Notes under the pieces: generated by a model | Told to the model about the DNA's origin: nothing | The model's input: the letters and a program-made list of their open reading frames with translations, nothing else | Databases searched by the model: none | In this document: one piece after another, positions 51,381-59,055 of the stretch | Layout of the letters: each line of letters starts with the position of its first letter | How positions within the stretch are numbered: the first letter of the stretch is position 1 | Translations under genes and position numbers: made by a program | Assembly (NCBI GenBank): GCA_016290295.1 | Contig: JAEETJ010000001.1 | Span: forward strand, 96,883 to 160,882 | DNA from: Bacteroidales bacterium | GTDB taxonomy: Bacteria; Bacteroidota; Bacteroidia; Bacteroidales; WCHB1-69 | Direction: 5' to 3' | DNA length: 64,000 nucleotides

Positions 51381-51398
51381 AATAATGATTTTAACTTG

Positions 51399-51406
51399 CA
51401 AAGGTA
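51399..51406 (-). promoter_or_regulatory. Promoter element of the radA-porQ-surE operon
   Basis: TACCTTTG on the minus strand followed by C, 19 bp before the ATG at 51380. Confidence 0.65.
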
Positions 51407-51431
51407 CAAAAAAAAACGATAGGAGAATTCG

Positions 51432-51525
51432 TCAATTAGCAAATTAGTTAATTAGCAAATGTGCTAATTAATTACGGTTTGGGGTTATAAATTTTGAATT
51501 CTGAATTCTGAACTTTGAATTCTGA
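51432..51525. repeat. Two concatenated 8-bp satellites (AATTAGCA, then GAATTCTG words)
   Basis: AATTAGCA, AATTAGTT, AATTAGCA and AATGTGCT at 51432-51475; then GAATTCTG, GAATTCTG and AACTTTGA at 51489-51525. Together they fill the gap between a promoter and a palindromic terminator. Confidence 0.85.
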
Positions 51526-51543
51526 TACCCCCTTAATGATCGG

Positions 51544-51578
51544 ACAAAAAAAAGAGACGTGCCATGGCACGTCTCTAC
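51544..51578 (-). terminator. Terminator made from the dispersed palindrome
   Basis: Perfect arms AGAGACGTGCCA and TGGCACGTCTCT (51553-51576). On the minus strand the stem is followed by about nine T residues, about 30 bp past the FISUMP stop. It is a copy of the GTAGAGAC palindrome family serving as an intrinsic terminator. Confidence 0.85.
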
Positions 51579-51605
51579 CTATCGATTAAATACAACAAAA
51601 TACTA

Positions 51606-53051
51606 TCAATCCCTAATACAGCGGACAGAAAGAGCATAATTCTTGAAGTAAGTGGAGTATGCGGCGTTTGCCACGTAGTTTCGTATTAAAAGACCATATC
51701 TTGGACCTGTCTCATCTGGTGAACCTGGCGAAAGGGTTGTGCTCCAAAAGCCAGTGTAAGTACCAGAGCCAGAGAAACCATCATCGGTGCCCCAATGATA
51801 GCCAGCTGGAATCGCGGAAAAGCCAGTGGCATTATTCAAACTCAAATCCTGACCTGGCACACAATTATAGAGAGAATCACCCACCCAAGCTATGGTATCG
51901 CAAAGTGCCGGGGCTATACACTCAACACAGCTACCGCAATGATAAGCATTCACACTTCCCAAATAAATTCTCAAGGCATCCCACTCGTCCCAGCTTGGCA
52001 CATGCCAACCTGTAGGGCAAATTCCTTGGATTCCACTGGGAACGCTACTGCTGGTATCCAGACCGTGCACTGCCGCCGGCCAATTGTACAGATAACCTCG
52101 TTTCTCGAAAGGAATATTAGAGTTGCTGTAATTGTAATAGTAAGGATCCAAATAACTTTCCTGATAAAACATAGCGAAATGGATGGTGTCTCCATTGGCA
52201 TAGCGTGTAGCACGCATATTTTCCCTTGTCCAGCACTGTGTACCGATCATCACCGTGTTATAGACATTGCCGTCAATGTCGGTAACCGTCGGCGTGCCGG
52301 GACAGGGGTGTGCATCAGTGTTGTTCTGGGCTTCATCAAATGCCAAAACAAATGTTTCTGAAGCATTTTGTGCCTGATTCACATGTGCACTTGCCACCTC
52401 ATGACCGTTGATGGTTGCAAAACCGACATATTCCATCTGGTCGCCCAATTGAAAAGGACGGGTGGTGTAGTATTTGGGTCCATTTTTGGGTTGAGATGTC
52501 TGTATAGACGCATGGTCGTTTGCACCAACAGATTCCATAATTTCAATGGCATCTGCACCACCATTGCCGCGATTCACCATTTTTATGGAAGTGGTATGAC
52601 CATTCTGTCGGACGGTCAGGAAATACATGCCGGCTGTAGACAATGTGATACGCAATTGGTGAATACCGCTCTGGGCAGTTAAATTTTTTGTTCCAACAAC
52701 ACGTCCCGTAACATCGGTAATTTCAACGGCCACATCACCAGCTTCCGCAATTGTCAAATTCGCATACGTAGTGCCTTCAAAGGGATTCGGGTTATTTTGT
52801 GACAATTGTAGAGACACACGGCCTTGCGTCTCTAAGTCTTGGATACCAGTCTCCACCTGCATGGTCAGCACCGTATCGGGCCAATATATGTCTTCCTGCC
52901 AACCCTGGCTATAGTTGGTAATCCTCACACTATTCAGTGGCACGTATTGGTTATTGGCGTCACGTCCCGTGAAGGTCAAGTTTACTATTTGCGCGAATGT
53001 CGTCATTCCCGCCATAATAATCAAAACTAAAAGCAAAGTAGATTTTTTCAT
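51606..53051 (-). CDS. FISUMP protein with N-terminal sorting-like domain
   Basis: 481 aa. The signal peptide ends at TTFAQ (residue 21). The N-terminal part is paralogous to that of the 41822 protein: VNLTFTGRDANNQYVPLNSV, GWQEDIYWPDTVLTMQ, then the T9SS-type-A-like segment LSQNNPNPFEGTTYANLTIA, DVTGRVVGTKNL and LSTAGMYFLTVRQNGHTTSI. The C-terminal FISUMP domain runs from DIDGNVYNTVMIGTQCWTRE to LSVRCIRD. Residues 73-82 (LETQGRVSLQ) are encoded by a degenerate palindromic element. The gene occupies the place where secE would be expected after tRNA-Trp. It has its own promoter and terminator. Confidence 0.88.
   Translation of the reverse strand: MKKSTLLLVLIIMAGMTTFAQIVNLTFTGRDANNQYVPLNSVRITNYSQGWQEDIYWPDTVLTMQVETGIQDLETQGRVSLQLSQNNPNPFEGTTYANLTIAEAGDVAVEITDVTGRVVGTKNLTAQSGIHQLRITLSTAGMYFLTVRQNGHTTSIKMVNRGNGGADAIEIMESVGANDHASIQTSQPKNGPKYYTTRPFQLGDQMEYVGFATINGHEVASAHVNQAQNASETFVLAFDEAQNNTDAHPCPGTPTVTDIDGNVYNTVMIGTQCWTRENMRATRYANGDTIHFAMFYQESYLDPYYYNYSNSNIPFEKRGYLYNWPAAVHGLDTSSSVPSGIQGICPTGWHVPSWDEWDALRIYLGSVNAYHCGSCVECIAPALCDTIAWVGDSLYNCVPGQDLSLNNATGFSAIPAGYHWGTDDGFSGSGTYTGFWSTTLSPGSPDETGPRYGLLIRNYVANAAYSTYFKNYALSVRCIRD
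52808..52835. repeat. Palindromic element, degenerate copy inside FISUMP gene
   Basis: GTAGAGACACACGGC and CTTGCGTCTCTAA: outer eight bases of each arm pair, inner part partly decayed. It is translated as L-E-T-Q-G-R-V-S-L-Q, the same frame as the other two coding copies. Confidence 0.8.
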
Positions 53052-53092
53052 AGGCTTGAGTTTTTAATGATTTCGGTATGAAGTTCCGCTTG

Positions 53093-53100
53093 CAAAAATA
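53093..53100 (-). promoter_or_regulatory. Minus-7 element for FISUMP 51606
   Basis: TATTTTTG on the minus strand followed by C, directly after the tRNA-Trp terminator. Confidence 0.6.
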
Positions 53101-53138
53101 CAAAAAAAAACGAGGATTGTGCATCCTCGTTTTTTTTC
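53101..53138 (-). terminator. Terminator after tRNA-Trp
   Basis: Stem CGAGGAT/ATCCTCG (53111-53117 and 53123-53129) flanked by A-run and T-run on both sides, so it can act in both directions. It ends the tRNA-Thr-tuf-tRNA-Trp transcript. Confidence 0.9.
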
Positions 53139-53139
53139 A

Positions 53140-53213
53140 TGGCAGGAGAGGAAAGAATCGAACTCTCACTGATGGTTTTGGAGACCACTGTTCTACCATT
53201 AAACTACTCTCCT
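53140..53213 (-). tRNA. tRNA-Trp (CCA anticodon)
   Basis: Cloverleaf read on the minus strand: acceptor AGGAGAG/CTCTCCT with discriminator G and encoded CCA, D arm TAGTTTAATGGTAGAAC, anticodon stem GTGGT/ACCAT with loop CTCCAAA (anticodon CCA), and T arm GAGAG-TTCGATT-CTTTC. The discriminator G and the AGG start match tRNA-Trp. It lies 52 bp after tuf. Confidence 0.95.
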
Positions 53214-53219
53214 GTAACA

Positions 53220-53245
53220 AAGGGCCGGCTATTTGGCCAGCCCTT
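53220..53245 (-). other. Hairpin between tuf and tRNA-Trp
   Basis: Arms AAGGGCCGGC and GCCAGCCCTT with one mismatch. There is only a weak T-rich tail, so it may be an RNA-processing or attenuating hairpin. Confidence 0.55.
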
Positions 53246-53265
53246 GTATCATTCTGTTTTCAGAA

Positions 53266-54453
53266 TTAGTCTAAGATATCAGTTACCTGACCAGCGCCAA
53301 CGGTTCTACCACCTTCACGGATAGCGAAGTGCAGACCCTTGTTGATAGCGATTTCTGACAACAGTTTCACAGTGATGGTCAAGTTATCACCAGGCATTAC
53401 CATTTCAACGCCTTCGGGGAGAACGATCTCACCGGTAACGTCAGTTGTACGGAAGTAGAACTGAGGACGGTATTTGTTATGGAATGGAGTGTGACGACCA
53501 CCTTCTTCTTTCTTCAGGATATAAACTTCAGCCTTGAATTCTTTGTGAGGCTTAATTGAACCTGGTTTTGCGATTACCATACCACGACGGATTTCGTCTT
53601 TGTCGATACCACGGAGCAACAAACCTACGTTATCACCAGCTTCACCTTCGTCCAAAATCTTACGGAACATTTCAACACCGGTAACAACTGATTTCAGTTT
53701 TTCTGCACCCATACCGATGATGTCAACGGGATCGCCAGTGTGAACGATACCTGTCTCGATTCTACCGGTAGCAACGGTACCACGACCAGTGATTGAGAAT
53801 ACGTCTTCGATAGGCATGAGGAAGTCTTTATCTTTGTCACGGCCAGGAAGCGGAATCCAAGTGTCAACTGCATCCATGAGTTCCATGATCTTCTCAACCC
53901 ACTTCGGTTCTTGGTTCAAACCACCAAGAGCAGAGCCACGGATAACAGGAGTATCATCACCTTCGAAACCGTAGAAGTTCAACAGCTCACGAACTTCCAT
54001 TTCAACGAGGTCTAACAATTCGGGGTCATCCACCATGTCAACCTTGTTCATGAAAACAACCATTCTAGGAACACCTACCTGTTTTGCCAAAAGGATGTGC
54101 TCTCTTGTCTGAGGCATAGGACCATCGGTAGCAGCAACAACCAAGATAGCGCCGTCCATCTGAGCAGCACCAGTTACCATGTTCTTAATATAGTCAGCGT
54201 GACCAGGGCAGTCAACGTGTGCATAGTGACGGTTAGCTGTCTGGTATTCAACGTGAGCAGTGTTAATGGTAATACCACGTTCCTTTTCTTCGGGAGCGTT
54301 ATCGATAGAATCGAAGCTTCTTACTTCTGACAAACCTTTAGCAGCCAAAACAGTGGTGATAGCTGCGGTCAGAGTGGTTTTACCGTGGTCGATGTGACCA
54401 ATTGTACCAACGTTTACGTGTGGTTTCGAACGATCAAATTTTTCTTTTGCCAT
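53266..54453 (-). CDS. tuf: Translation elongation factor Tu
   Basis: 395 aa GTPase delivering aminoacyl-tRNA to the ribosome. All G motifs are present: [10 protein letters not shown] (residues about 18-27), [18 protein letters not shown] and GSALGG; domains 2 and 3 run to [14 protein letters not shown]. Flanked by tRNA-Thr upstream (60 bp) and tRNA-Trp downstream on the same strand, as in many Bacteroidota. The usual following genes secE, nusG, rplKAJL and rpoBC are absent here. Confidence 0.99.
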   Translation of the reverse strand: MAKEKFDRSKPHVNVGTIGHIDHGKTTLTAAITTVLAAKGLSEVRSFDSIDNAPEEKERGITINTAHVEYQTANRHYAHVDCPGHADYIKNMVTGAAQMDGAILVVAATDGPMPQTREHILLAKQVGVPRMVVFMNKVDMVDDPELLDLVEMEVRELLNFYGFEGDDTPVIRGSALGGLNQEPKWVEKIMELMDAVDTWIPLPGRDKDKDFLMPIEDVFSITGRGTVATGRIETGIVHTGDPVDIIGMGAEKLKSVVTGVEMFRKILDEGEAGDNVGLLLRGIDKDEIRRGMVIAKPGSIKPHKEFKAEVYILKKEEGGRHTPFHNKYRPQFYFRTTDVTGEIVLPEGVEMVMPGDNLTITVKLLSEIAINKGLHFAIREGGRTVGAGQVTDILD

Positions 54454-54513
54454 TTTCTTATAAATTAAGGTTTTTAATAAATTATTTTGCGGAATAAAAT
54501 TCTATAAAAAAAG

Positions 54514-54585
<72 letters not shown>

Positions 54586-54636
54586 TTAAAATATGAATTG
54601 AAAGAACGTACCCAAAACTCCTTCATTTTGGGCTTG

Positions 54637-54644
54637 CAAAAATA
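54637..54644 (-). promoter_or_regulatory. Promoter element of tRNA-Thr-tuf-tRNA-Trp
   Basis: TATTTTTG on the minus strand followed by C, about 50 bp before the tRNA. A CCCAAAA/TTTTGGG inverted repeat (54612-54632) lies in the leader. Confidence 0.65.
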
Positions 54645-54714
54645 CATCTTTTTTTTGACTTAGCAACACTTCTTCAAAAATTTTTTTTCATTTTTCAGGT
54701 ATAATATACGCAAA

Positions 54715-55581
54715 TTATTGATTACTAAGTTTTTGCATACATTTTTTTAAACTTTCCTGCCACTGTGGGATTTCAAAGCCAAAATCCTGATTTACAGCGG
54801 ATAAGTCAAAAACTGAAGAAGCTGGTCGCGGTGCCGCGGCACCGTATTCCGCCGTGCTAATAGGCAATACCTTACAGGACAAGGAAGCGTTTCGCATAAT
54901 CTGATGTGCAAACTCGTTCCACGAAACCACACCCTGGTTGGCAAAATGATAAAATTTTGTGCCCTCGATGAAATTACGCTGACCCACAACAGTCATAATG
55001 AACTGCGCCAAGTCACCAGCGTAGGTGGGTCCACCTTTTTGGTCATCCACCACCTTGATTTCGTCACGTTCTCTGCCCAGGCGGAGCATGGTTTTCACAA
55101 AATTATTTCCATATTCTGAATACAGCCACGAGGTTCTGATTACAACGGCACGACATCCTGTCGCCATGATGGCGGCTTCCCCGGCAGCTTTCGACCTGCC
55201 ATACACCGACTGCGGATTGATGGGATCATCGGGTTTGTAGGGAACGTCCGAGGTGCCATCGAACACATAATCCGTGGAAATATGCACTAAGAAAATATCA
55301 TGCCGCTTGGTCACCTGTGCCAAATTACGGGTGGCATCACGGTTGATGAGGTAACAACGCTCCACATCTGTTTCGGCTTTGTCCACCGCCGTATAGCCCG
55401 CCGCATTAATAATAACCTCTATATTGTGTTTGGAAACATAATCCTCTACCTGCTCGAGATTGGTGATATCCAACTCATCCACATCCGTATAACAAAACGA
55501 ATGCCAACTATCGCTGTGCGACAAATCCCTCAAACAACTACCCAACTGTCCGTTGGCTCCAGTTATTAAGATATTGCTCAT
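54715..55581 (-). CDS. rfbD: dTDP-4-dehydrorhamnose reductase
   Basis: Last enzyme of dTDP-L-rhamnose synthesis, 288 aa, NADPH-dependent extended SDR. Rossmann motif ILITGANGQLGSCLRDL at the N-terminus, NAAGYTAVDKAETD, HISTDYVFDGTSD and the active-site YGRSKAAGE (YxxxK) are intact; RTSWLYSEYGNNFVKTML is family-typical. rfbA, rfbB and rfbC are not adjacent, so the gene is isolated between tuf and a plus-strand unit. The promoter is at 55605-55612. Confidence 0.95.
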   Translation of the reverse strand: MSNILITGANGQLGSCLRDLSHSDSWHSFCYTDVDELDITNLEQVEDYVSKHNIEVIINAAGYTAVDKAETDVERCYLINRDATRNLAQVTKRHDIFLVHISTDYVFDGTSDVPYKPDDPINPQSVYGRSKAAGEAAIMATGCRAVVIRTSWLYSEYGNNFVKTMLRLGRERDEIKVVDDQKGGPTYAGDLAQFIMTVVGQRNFIEGTKFYHFANQGVVSWNEFAHQIMRNASLSCKVLPISTAEYGAAAPRPASSVFDLSAVNQDFGFEIPQWQESLKKCMQKLSNQ

Positions 55582-55604
55582 TGTAAACTTATCATTTGAA
55601 AATG

Positions 55605-55612
55605 CAAAAATA
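55605..55612 (-). promoter_or_regulatory. Minus-7 element for rfbD
   Basis: TATTTTTG on the minus strand followed by C, 24 bp before the ATG. Confidence 0.65.
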
Positions 55613-55622
55613 CGAAAAATAA

Positions 55623-55668
55623 TGAGTAAATGTGCAAATTAGTTAATGTGCTAATGTGCTAATTGAAA
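55623..55668. repeat. 8-bp-period satellite (AATTAGTT/AATGTGCT words)
   Basis: Words AATGTGCA, AATTAGTT, AATGTGCT and AATTGAAA between the rfbD and SRPBCC promoters. Confidence 0.7.
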
Positions 55669-55675
55669 AAAACAT

Positions 55676-55683
55676 TATCTTTG
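55676..55683 (+). promoter_or_regulatory. Minus-7 element for SRPBCC-lptB unit
   Basis: TATCTTTG followed by CA, 20 bp before the ATG at 55703. Confidence 0.65.
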
Positions 55684-55702
55684 CAAATTAAATTAGAAAA
55701 AA

Positions 55703-56098
55703 ATGAAAGTCAGTGGAAAAACCATTCATGTGCAGGCTAACAACCGTGACATTTACGACAAATTGTGTAATTTAAGCTATTTTGAAAAATTCCTTCCCGA
55801 GCAGGTCAAGGACTGGGAAGCGGGCGAAGACTACTGCCAGTTCGCCATTCCGGGAATCGCCACCATGCGACTGACCATCGCGGAGAAGTCCGAATCCAAA
55901 ATCATCTATACCGCCAGCAACGATAAAAATATCCCAGTGAGCATTGCCATTTTCATGGATGGCAAGGACGATGGCACCGACCTGCACGCCGATATCGACG
56001 CCGAAATTCCCATTTTCTTGAGTGCCATGGTGCATAAACCTTTGCAGAACTTAGTGGATATGATTGCCGACCGCGTAAAGACGGAAACTGAAAACTGA
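55703..56098 (+). CDS. SRPBCC/START-like small protein
   Basis: 131 aa, cytoplasmic. The pattern of an N-terminal strand (VSGKTIHVQANNRDIYDKLC), a helix with FEKFLPEQVKDW, a beta-meander (YCQFAIPGIATMRLTIAEKS, KIIYTASNDKNIPVSIAIFM, TDLHADIDAEIPIFLSAMV) and a final helix (KPLQNLVDMIADRVK) fits the SRPBCC helix-grip fold. The ligand is unknown. It is followed by lptB after 29 bp, probably in one transcript. The last residues TETEN and the stop belong to a repeat-like sequence that continues as CCTGTAACCTGAAACC words. Confidence 0.72.
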   Translation: MKVSGKTIHVQANNRDIYDKLCNLSYFEKFLPEQVKDWEAGEDYCQFAIPGIATMRLTIAEKSESKIIYTASNDKNIPVSIAIFMDGKDDGTDLHADIDAEIPIFLSAMVHKPLQNLVDMIADRVKTETEN

Positions 56099-56125
56099 CC
56101 CCTGTAACCTGAAACCTGTAACCTA
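56096..56125. repeat. 7-8-bp satellite (CTGTAACC/CTGAAACC words)
   Basis: ACCCCTGTAACCTGAAACC followed by TGTAACCTAA, filling the SRPBCC-lptB gap and overlapping the SRPBCC stop codon. Confidence 0.65.
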
Positions 56126-56127
56126 AT

Positions 56128-56859
56128 ATGATAAGTACCATCCGAACTGACAACTTAGTCAAGCAATACAAGCACCGCACCGTGGTCAACCATGTCTCCA
56201 TCAATGTGAAGCAAGGGGAGATTGTGGGTTTGTTAGGACCGAACGGGGCCGGCAAAACCACTTCCTTCTATATGATTGTGGGACTCATCCAACCATTGGA
56301 AGGCAAGATTTTCCTGGACGACAACGACATCACCGGCATGGCCATGTACAAACGGGCGCAGATGGGTATCGCCTACCTGCCCCAAGAGGCATCCGTTTTC
56401 CGCAACCTGAGTGTAGAAGACAATATCATGGCCATATTGCAATTCACCAACATGAGCAAAGAGGAGCAGAAGGACCGCTTGGAAGAACTGATTTCGGAGT
56501 TCAATATGCAGAAAGTGCGGAAAAACAAGGGCAGTAACCTTTCCGGTGGCGAGCGCCGCCGTTGCGAAATCGCCCGCTGTCTGGCCTCCAACCCCAAGTT
56601 CATTCTTTTGGACGAGCCCTTTGCCGGCGTTGACCCCATCGCTGTAGAGGACATCCAAACCATTGTGGCCAAGCTGAAGGACAAGAACATCGGCATCCTC
56701 ATCACCGACCACAACGTCCATGAGACGCTGTCCATCACCGACCGAGCCTACCTGCTTTTCGAGGGCAGCGTGCTGAAAGCCGGCACCGCCGAGGAACTGG
56801 CCGCCGACCCGCAGGTGAGGAAGGTGTATCTGGGCAGTAACTTTGAATTAAGGAAATAG
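56128..56859 (+). CDS. lptB: LPS export ABC transporter ATP-binding protein LptB
   Basis: 243 aa cytoplasmic ATPase that powers the LptB2FG exporter. Walker [15 protein letters not shown] at about 35-48, Q-loop region [20 protein letters not shown] (typical of LptB), signature [15 protein letters not shown], Walker [15 protein letters not shown]-loop [18 protein letters not shown]. Full length. The permease partner is the LptF/G-like gene at 34213, about 21 kb away, so the exporter genes are dispersed. Confidence 0.97.
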   Translation: MISTIRTDNLVKQYKHRTVVNHVSINVKQGEIVGLLGPNGAGKTTSFYMIVGLIQPLEGKIFLDDNDITGMAMYKRAQMGIAYLPQEASVFRNLSVEDNIMAILQFTNMSKEEQKDRLEELISEFNMQKVRKNKGSNLSGGERRRCEIARCLASNPKFILLDEPFAGVDPIAVEDIQTIVAKLKDKNIGILITDHNVHETLSITDRAYLLFEGSVLKAGTAEELAADPQVRKVYLGSNFELRK

Positions 56860-56861
56860 GT

Positions 56862-57010
56862 AGAAGGTGGGAGGTAGAAGGTAGAAGGATTCAGGGGTCA
56901 GGGGTCAGGGATCAGAAATTAAAATTAAAATTAAGAACTAAGAATTGAAAATTGAAAAGTTCATTTACTAAATAATTGACACATTAGCACATTGATAATT
57001 AGCACATTAA
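56862..57010. repeat. Array of four concatenated satellites
   Basis: GGTAGAAGGTGGGAGGTAGA words, then CAGGGGTCAGGGGTCAGGGA (7-bp period), then AAATTAAAATTAAGAACTAA and AATTGAAA words, then CACATTAGCACATTGATAAT. It fills the whole 163-bp gap between lptB and the aminopeptidase gene apart from the last bases. Confidence 0.85.
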
Positions 57011-57022
57011 AATTACAAAAAT

Positions 57023-58276
57023 ATGAGATACCAACCCCTTCATCAAGACTTTTACATCCGAAACAGAAAGCGTCTGATTCAGGAAATCGAAGAAGACTCC
57101 ATCGTGTTGCTCACCTCCAACGACGAGTATCCCCGTTGCGGAGACACCACCCATCCCTTCCGGCAGAACTCCCCCCTGCTCTACCTCTGCGGTATCGACC
57201 AGGAAGAGACTTGTCTGGCATTGGCCCCCTGGCATCCAGATCCTAACTGCCGCGAAGTGCTGTTCATCAAGAACCCGAGCCCCGAAATGATTACCTGGTT
57301 CGGGCACCGACTGAGCAAAGAACAAGCCACCGCTATTTCGGGCATTAAGACAGTGGTTTTTGCAGAGGATTTTGAAAGCACGCTTAACAACATGCTTTTC
57401 TATGCTAAAAATGTATATCTGCACCTGCCGGAAAGTTCCCGCTCCAAAAACAGCTTCCCCACCCGTGAAGTACGCATGGCCGAGCAGTTGAAGAAGGACT
57501 ATCCTTTGCACAACTACCGTCGTCTGGCCCCTATCATCAACCCCTTGCGTGCCGTGAAGCAGCCTGAGGAACTGGAAGCCCTGAAGAAAGCCTGCGACAT
57601 CACTGCCAAGGCATTCAAACGCGCCAAAGCCGCCGTCAAACCTGGCATGTACGAATACGAGGTGGAAGCCGAGCTGATATATGAGATGATGCGTAACGGC
57701 GCCAGCGGGCATTCTTTCGCCCCTATCTGCGCCTCAGGAGCCGATACCTGCATCTTACATTATATTAAAAATGATAAGATGATGCAGAACGGTGACATGC
57801 TGCTGATGGATTTCGGGGCAGAGTATGCCAACTATGCCGGCGATTGTAGCCGCACCATTCCCGTCAACGGAAAATTCACACCCCGCCAGCAAGCTGTTTA
57901 TGACGCTGTCTTATCTATATATAAGGATACCATTCCCAAGTTCACTCCGGGCATGACCATCCACAAAATCAACGATTTTGTCTTCAAAAGAATGGATGAG
58001 GAGCTTATCAAACTCGGACTTTACACCGAAGAGGATGTGAAGAAGCAAGATCCGAACAAGCCGCTGTTCAAGAAATACTACATGCACAACACCAGCCATT
58101 TCATCGGTTTGGATGTACATGACGTGGGCGAGCGCGATTGGGTATTCCAGCCCGGCATGGTGCTGAGTTGCGAGCCCGGCATCTACATTGCCGAAGAAGG
58201 CATCGGCGTGCGCATCGAAACCGATGTGGTCGTTGCCGAGCACCCGATTGATTTGTTCGAGGGATTAGATTTATAG
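57023..58276 (+). CDS. Aminopeptidase P family (Xaa-Pro) metallopeptidase
   Basis: 417 aa M24B peptidase removing an N-terminal residue before proline; cytoplasmic. The N-terminal creatinase-like domain spans about 1-170 (RQNSPLLYLCGIDQEETCLA), the pita-bread domain follows. Dimetal ligands are visible: LLMDFGAEYANYAGDCSRTI (two Asp), the His in HNTSHFIGLDVHDVG, Glu in VLSCEPGIYI and Glu in GVRIETDVVV. Full length. It stands between a satellite array and a convergent DUF4292 gene. Confidence 0.93.
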   Translation: MRYQPLHQDFYIRNRKRLIQEIEEDSIVLLTSNDEYPRCGDTTHPFRQNSPLLYLCGIDQEETCLALAPWHPDPNCREVLFIKNPSPEMITWFGHRLSKEQATAISGIKTVVFAEDFESTLNNMLFYAKNVYLHLPESSRSKNSFPTREVRMAEQLKKDYPLHNYRRLAPIINPLRAVKQPEELEALKKACDITAKAFKRAKAAVKPGMYEYEVEAELIYEMMRNGASGHSFAPICASGADTCILHYIKNDKMMQNGDMLLMDFGAEYANYAGDCSRTIPVNGKFTPRQQAVYDAVLSIYKDTIPKFTPGMTIHKINDFVFKRMDEELIKLGLYTEEDVKKQDPNKPLFKKYYMHNTSHFIGLDVHDVGERDWVFQPGMVLSCEPGIYIAEEGIGVRIETDVVVAEHPIDLFEGLDL

Positions 58277-58318
58277 GAAACAGGTTTCAGGGGTCAGGTT
58301 ACAGAATTGTTTTATAGC

Positions 58319-58984
58319 CTACAGCTTCATCTCCTTGAAGCCTTCTGGAATCTTGATGCTGGTAGTGCCGGGGGTGTTGAACTTCAGGTTCTTCACTTGG
58401 GCATCCACTTTGCGCTGACCGTTGTTCATACTCATGCTGAAACTGTCGAAGAATGGCCTGTTAGAGCCTGCATCAATAATACGATGATAAGAGACTGTTA
58501 TGTCTTGGTATGCCTTCAGCTTGGTCTCATCTCCATTGAAGACAGCCTGTAAGGTGTAAAAATCCGCTTTCGCTTTTAAATATTTTTCCACAAAAGCGTA
58601 ATCTCCCTTATAATACTCATTAGACAACTTGTTGACAAAGGTCACCTCCTTCGGTGTGGCCACTAAACGAGCCAATTCAATACCCATCAAATTGACATTC
58701 AAATAGATAATACTGTCAATCCGATTGACCATGTAGTAATTGCACTGGTATTTCTTCCCATCAAAATTGATATTCGCATTACCACGATAACTCACCCAAT
58801 TGTATGCATAAGATTGGGCAACTTCCGGGTTCTGTGGCTTCTGAGGACGAATAGGAAGCACTAAGGTTTCTTCCGTATCCTTTTTAGCCTTCCGTTGTGC
58901 GTGACGGGAAGTCTTACATGCCGAAAACAGAATGCTTATCGACAATACATAGATGATTATTTTTACAGCTTTCATCTTCATCAA
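58319..58984 (-). CDS. DUF4292 lipoprotein (LolA/LolB-like fold expected)
   Basis: 221 aa. The lipoprotein signal has lipobox LFSAC (Cys23 from the first ATG; a second ATG is three codons in). After a Lys/Pro linker the domain shows WVSYRGNANINFDGKKYQCN, YYMVNRIDSIIYLNVNLMGI, LARLVATPKEVTFVNKLSNE and QVKNLKFNTPGTTSIKIPEG, the usual DUF4292 pattern of an unclosed beta-barrel. Probably an outer-membrane-associated lipid- or lipoprotein-handling protein; role inferred from fold only. It follows the SpoU methyltransferase gene by 55 bp. Confidence 0.85.
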   Translation of the reverse strand: MMKMKAVKIIIYVLSISILFSACKTSRHAQRKAKKDTEETLVLPIRPQKPQNPEVAQSYAYNWVSYRGNANINFDGKKYQCNYYMVNRIDSIIYLNVNLMGIELARLVATPKEVTFVNKLSNEYYKGDYAFVEKYLKAKADFYTLQAVFNGDETKLKAYQDITVSYHRIIDAGSNRPFFDSFSMSMNNGQRKVDAQVKNLKFNTPGTTSIKIPEGFKEMKL

Positions 58985-59028
58985 TTTATCAATATTATAA
59001 CGAAACCACTTTTAATTTGTTGTCAAAC

Positions 59029-59055
59029 AGTTCAACAATTCAACAATTCAACGAA
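59029..59055. repeat. 9-bp tandem repeat (TTCAACAAT)
   Basis: Three units of TTCAACAAT. It overlaps the 3' end of the methyltransferase gene, encoding its last residues SLNC. Confidence 0.8.

Noticed and set aside
53140..53213. tRNA-Gly (TCC)
   Set aside because: Placing the seven-base loop as CTCCAAA gives anticodon CCA; the discriminator G and AGG acceptor start also fit tRNA-Trp.
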